Below are positions 20,425 through 22,475 of a stretch of 22,475 bases of DNA, piece by piece. The notes under the pieces are model-generated. The model worked only from the letters and a program-made list of their open reading frames with translations, was not told the origin of the DNA and searched no databases. The position numbers and the translations under genes were made by a program. The stretch is from Collinsella aerofaciens (GTDB lineage Bacteria > Actinomycetota > Coriobacteriia > Coriobacteriales > Coriobacteriaceae): positions 1 through 22,475 of the forward strand of contig JAUUSS010000030.1 of NCBI GenBank assembly GCA_030841765.1, read 5' to 3'. The number at the start of each line of letters is the position of its first letter. The first letter of the stretch is position 1.

Positions 20425-22305
20425 CTAAATCGTGGGAAACTGAACGACGTCGGCAGGGCGTGCCAATGTTTCGGCAATACGGTCTTGCACCTCGAGCAGA
20501 CAGTCGAGCAACAGCGAGTTAAAGGTGCCGCATTTACCGTCCAGGATCATCCGAATCGCCTCCTCGTGCGGGATAGCGTCCTTGTACACGCGCACGCTCG
20601 TCAGTGCATCGTACACGTCAGCCACCGAGACCACCTGCGCGGCGATGGGGATATCGTCGCCCTTAAGGCCATCGGGATAACCCTTGCCGTCCCAGCGCTC
20701 GTGGTGCCAACGCGCAATCTGGTACGCATATTCCATAAGCGCATTGCCGGCGTGATGACTACCCAGCTCACGCAGCATGTCGGCGCCGATCGTGGTATGC
20801 GTCTTCATAATCTCGAACTCCTCGGGCGTAAGGCGTCCGGGCTTGTTGAGAATCGCATCGTCAATCGACATCTTGCCGATATCGTGCAGCGCCGAAGCCA
20901 GGGCGATCGTGGAGCGTTCCTCATTGTCGAGGGAGATCGTGCCGCTACGCTGGACCAGACAGCCAAGCAGCAGCTCGGTCAGCTTCTCGATGTTCGTAAC
21001 GTGCCTGCCGCTCTCGCCGTTGCGAAGCTCCATGACGCCGGCCATGATATCGATGAGCATGCGACTGTTCTTGACGCGCTCGTTGTACTGCTGGGACAGC
21101 AGGTTCGTCAGGCGGCGCTGTTTGGCGTATAGGCGGATGGTGTTGCTTACACGGCGGCGCACGACACGGGAGTCAAACGGGCGGTTGATATAGTCCGAGG
21201 CGCCCAGCTCGTACGCGCGCAGAACCATATCATCGGAATCTTCGCTCGAAATCATGATGACAGGCAGATTGTCGATACCCGATCGGCGCGACAGATCGGC
21301 CAGTACCTCAAAGCCGCTCGCGCCCGGCATGACAATGTCCAGCAGCACGAGCGACAACTCATCGCCATAACGGTCGACCATATCGAGCGCCGTACGACCG
21401 TTATCGGCCTCGAGGATGCAATACTCGTCCTTGAGCATCTCGCTGAGAATGGCTCGGTTCATCTCGGAGTCATCGACGATAAGCACCGAAGGCTTTTCGC
21501 TTTGGAAGGCCTCGATGGAATCGCCATCGGTCACGACCGTACCGGCTTTTGCCTTGGCACGGCTCAGTAACTGGACAGCGCGGCCAACGCCCTCATCGAC
21601 CGTCTCGCCATGAATGCGAACGCCACCAACACATGCCGTCAAGCTCACGTGCTCATGGCCCGGAATAATCGTGGCATGAACGGCATCGGATACCTGACGC
21701 AGACGACGGGCAAAGTCATCGGAGGGAATATTGGGCATGACAGCTACAAACTTGTCGCAGCCATAGCGCACAAGTTCGTCAGTCGAACGAATACCGCTGC
21801 GTATGGCTGTTGCCACAGCACCGAGCGCAAGGTCGCCGGCATGGCGGCCACACGTATCGTTGAAGACCCTAAAATCATCAAGGTCGATCATCGCAACACC
21901 GGCCTTCATGCGGGCGCTACGGAGCTTTTCTTCGTAATATCGGCGATTGCGCACATTCGTCAGCACGTCGGTGTAGACAAGGTCCTCTTCTGCAGCCTCT
22001 TGCCCATCGATCGGACGCACCATCAGCAAGACATGAGGCTCGCCCTCGACCTTTAGAGGGCGCAGACGGGCGCGGTACTCAACACCATCGTTGAGCAGTT
22101 GCTCCGACACCTCATCGGAATCTGTCAAGGCCTCAAGACTCGACTGACGCAGACAAGGGTAGCGATCGCCGGCGAGCAGGCAGTTAGGCTCGCTCTTAAT
22201 CTGATCGGCCGACAGCAAACGTACCACGGGGTAGGTCCTTGCGACACGGGCGACCTCGGCGGCAGCCTCCTCGTCGGTTAGATTGACCTCGTGATTATTG
22301 AGCAT
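20425..22305 (-). CDS. Degenerate GGDEF - receiver - HD-GYP signalling protein
   Basis: This 626-residue cytoplasmic protein has four parts. Residues 1-105 are an N-terminal sensor-like region, perhaps PAS-related. Residues 108-260 are a GGDEF fold (DVLTNVRNRR, IDLDDFRVFND) whose active site reads GCDKF (182-186) instead of GGDEF, so it is probably not a cyclase. Residues 272-392 are a receiver with D278/D279, phospho-acceptor D323 (LLDIVMPG) and S353, but the conserved Lys is Arg375 (NRPFD). Residues 405-615 are an HD-GYP domain with H435, H474-D475, H503, H534-H535, D539 and GYP at 542-544, all intact, so c-di-GMP hydrolysis is likely. Start ATG 22305 has AAAGGG upstream. The HPt gene follows by 23 bases. 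The degenerate GGDEF may bind GTP as an effector. Function is inference from domains. Confidence 0.9.
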   Translation of the reverse strand: MLNNHEVNLTDEEAAAEVARVARTYPVVRLLSADQIKSEPNCLLAGDRYPCLRQSSLEALTDSDEVSEQLLNDGVEYRARLRPLKVEGEPHVLLMVRPIDGQEAAEEDLVYTDVLTNVRNRRYYEEKLRSARMKAGVAMIDLDDFRVFNDTCGRHAGDLALGAVATAIRSGIRSTDELVRYGCDKFVAVMPNIPSDDFARRLRQVSDAVHATIIPGHEHVSLTACVGGVRIHGETVDEGVGRAVQLLSRAKAKAGTVVTDGDSIEAFQSEKPSVLIVDDSEMNRAILSEMLKDEYCILEADNGRTALDMVDRYGDELSLVLLDIVMPGASGFEVLADLSRRSGIDNLPVIMISSEDSDDMVLRAYELGASDYINRPFDSRVVRRRVSNTIRLYAKQRRLTNLLSQQYNERVKNSRMLIDIMAGVMELRNGESGRHVTNIEKLTELLLGCLVQRSGTISLDNEERSTIALASALHDIGKMSIDDAILNKPGRLTPEEFEIMKTHTTIGADMLRELGSHHAGNALMEYAYQIARWHHERWDGKGYPDGLKGDDIPIAAQVVSVADVYDALTSVRVYKDAIPHEEAIRMILDGKCGTFNSLLLDCLLEVQDRIAETLARPADVVQFPTI

Positions 22306-22349
22306 ACGGGGCCCTTTCGATAGTTTCGCATGGAGCGGTGGGTTCCAAA

Positions 22350-22365
22350 TGTTACAAGGGTAACA
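22350..22365. promoter_or_regulatory. Short dyad upstream of the HD-GYP gene
   Basis: TGTTAC-AAGG-GTAACA is a perfect inverted repeat 45 bases before the start, and TGTTACA recurs at 22396-22402. It may be an operator; no matching regulator is visible. Confidence 0.3.
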
Positions 22366-22397
22366 CCTTGTCGATGCAGGTAGGCACGTGAATGCTG

Positions 22398-22439
22398 TTA
22401 CATTTTTATGAGTTGGCAGACCTTGATTATCGACTTCAT
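22398..22439 (-). CDS. Possible 13-residue leader peptide
   Basis: The frame MKSIIKVCQLIKM starts at ATG 22439, with GGGAGG seven bases upstream, and stops 92 bases before the HD-GYP gene. It could be a leader peptide. It may also be chance, since the only support is the ribosome site. Confidence 0.3.
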   Translation of the reverse strand: MKSIIKVCQLIKM

Positions 22440-22459
22440 CCGAACACCTCCCACATTCA

Positions 22460-22475
22460 TCCGTACATGTACGGA
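22460..22475. repeat. Perfect 16-base palindrome at the window edge
   Basis: TCCGTACATGTACGGA reads the same on both strands and ends exactly at the window boundary, so any longer structure is cut off. Confidence 0.6.

Overview
The window is a GC-rich bacterial chromosome segment with densely packed genes. Its gene content best fits a Coriobacteriia gut actinobacterium, and I suspect Collinsella: a giant duplicated acyl-CoA dehydratase activase with a TetR partner, a DUF389 membrane protein, a short Dxs-like enzyme, a Tat-type lipoprotein amino-acid ABC system, and many small palindromic intergenic repeats. The genus is an inference from gene content, not a marker-based assignment. No rRNA, tRNA, CRISPR array, transposase or integrase was seen.

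Layout. 1-2358: a DUF389 membrane protein (+) converges on a small membrane-anchored hypothetical protein (-), followed by a probable frameshifted small-ORF remnant. 2359-7872 (-): a TTG-started TetR regulator and, 12 bases downstream, a 1596-residue protein with two activase ATPase domains, a DUF2229-type segment and a dehydratase-like C-terminus, closed by an intrinsic terminator. 7873-8743: a gene-poor stretch rich in structure. It holds a TetR operator region, REP-like palindromes, a possible small inverted-repeat element, and a 41-codon basic hydrophobic peptide gene with a hidden ribosome binding site, a LexA-box-like dyad over its -35 and a convergent antisense RNA candidate. This last group is the most interesting system in the window, a predicted type I toxin-antitoxin locus.

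8744-11512 (-): a HAD/Cof phosphatase, then the ammonium pair amtB then PII, with a long hairpin between the two. 11710-13267 (-): an HD-domain protein translationally close to a CmpB-type membrane protein that carries a one-base frameshift in a homopolymer. 13496-15277 (+): a Dxs-like thiamine-diphosphate enzyme with an altered acceptor site. 15278-15653: two copies of a hairpin repeat, another REP-like palindrome and a strong promoter. 15654-19939 (+): a complete polar amino-acid ABC importer (binding lipoprotein, two permeases, ATPase) followed by a C26 gamma-glutamyl hydrolase, suggesting uptake of glutamate or glutamine type substrates plus cleavage of gamma-glutamyl compounds. 20045-22305 (-): a degenerate GGDEF-receiver-HD-GYP protein and an HPt protein, a likely phosphorelay feeding c-di-GMP hydrolysis.

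Nitrogen is a recurring theme (amtB/PII, the amino-acid importer, gamma-glutamyl hydrolase), but these genes lie in separate transcription units and nothing in the sequence proves co-regulation.
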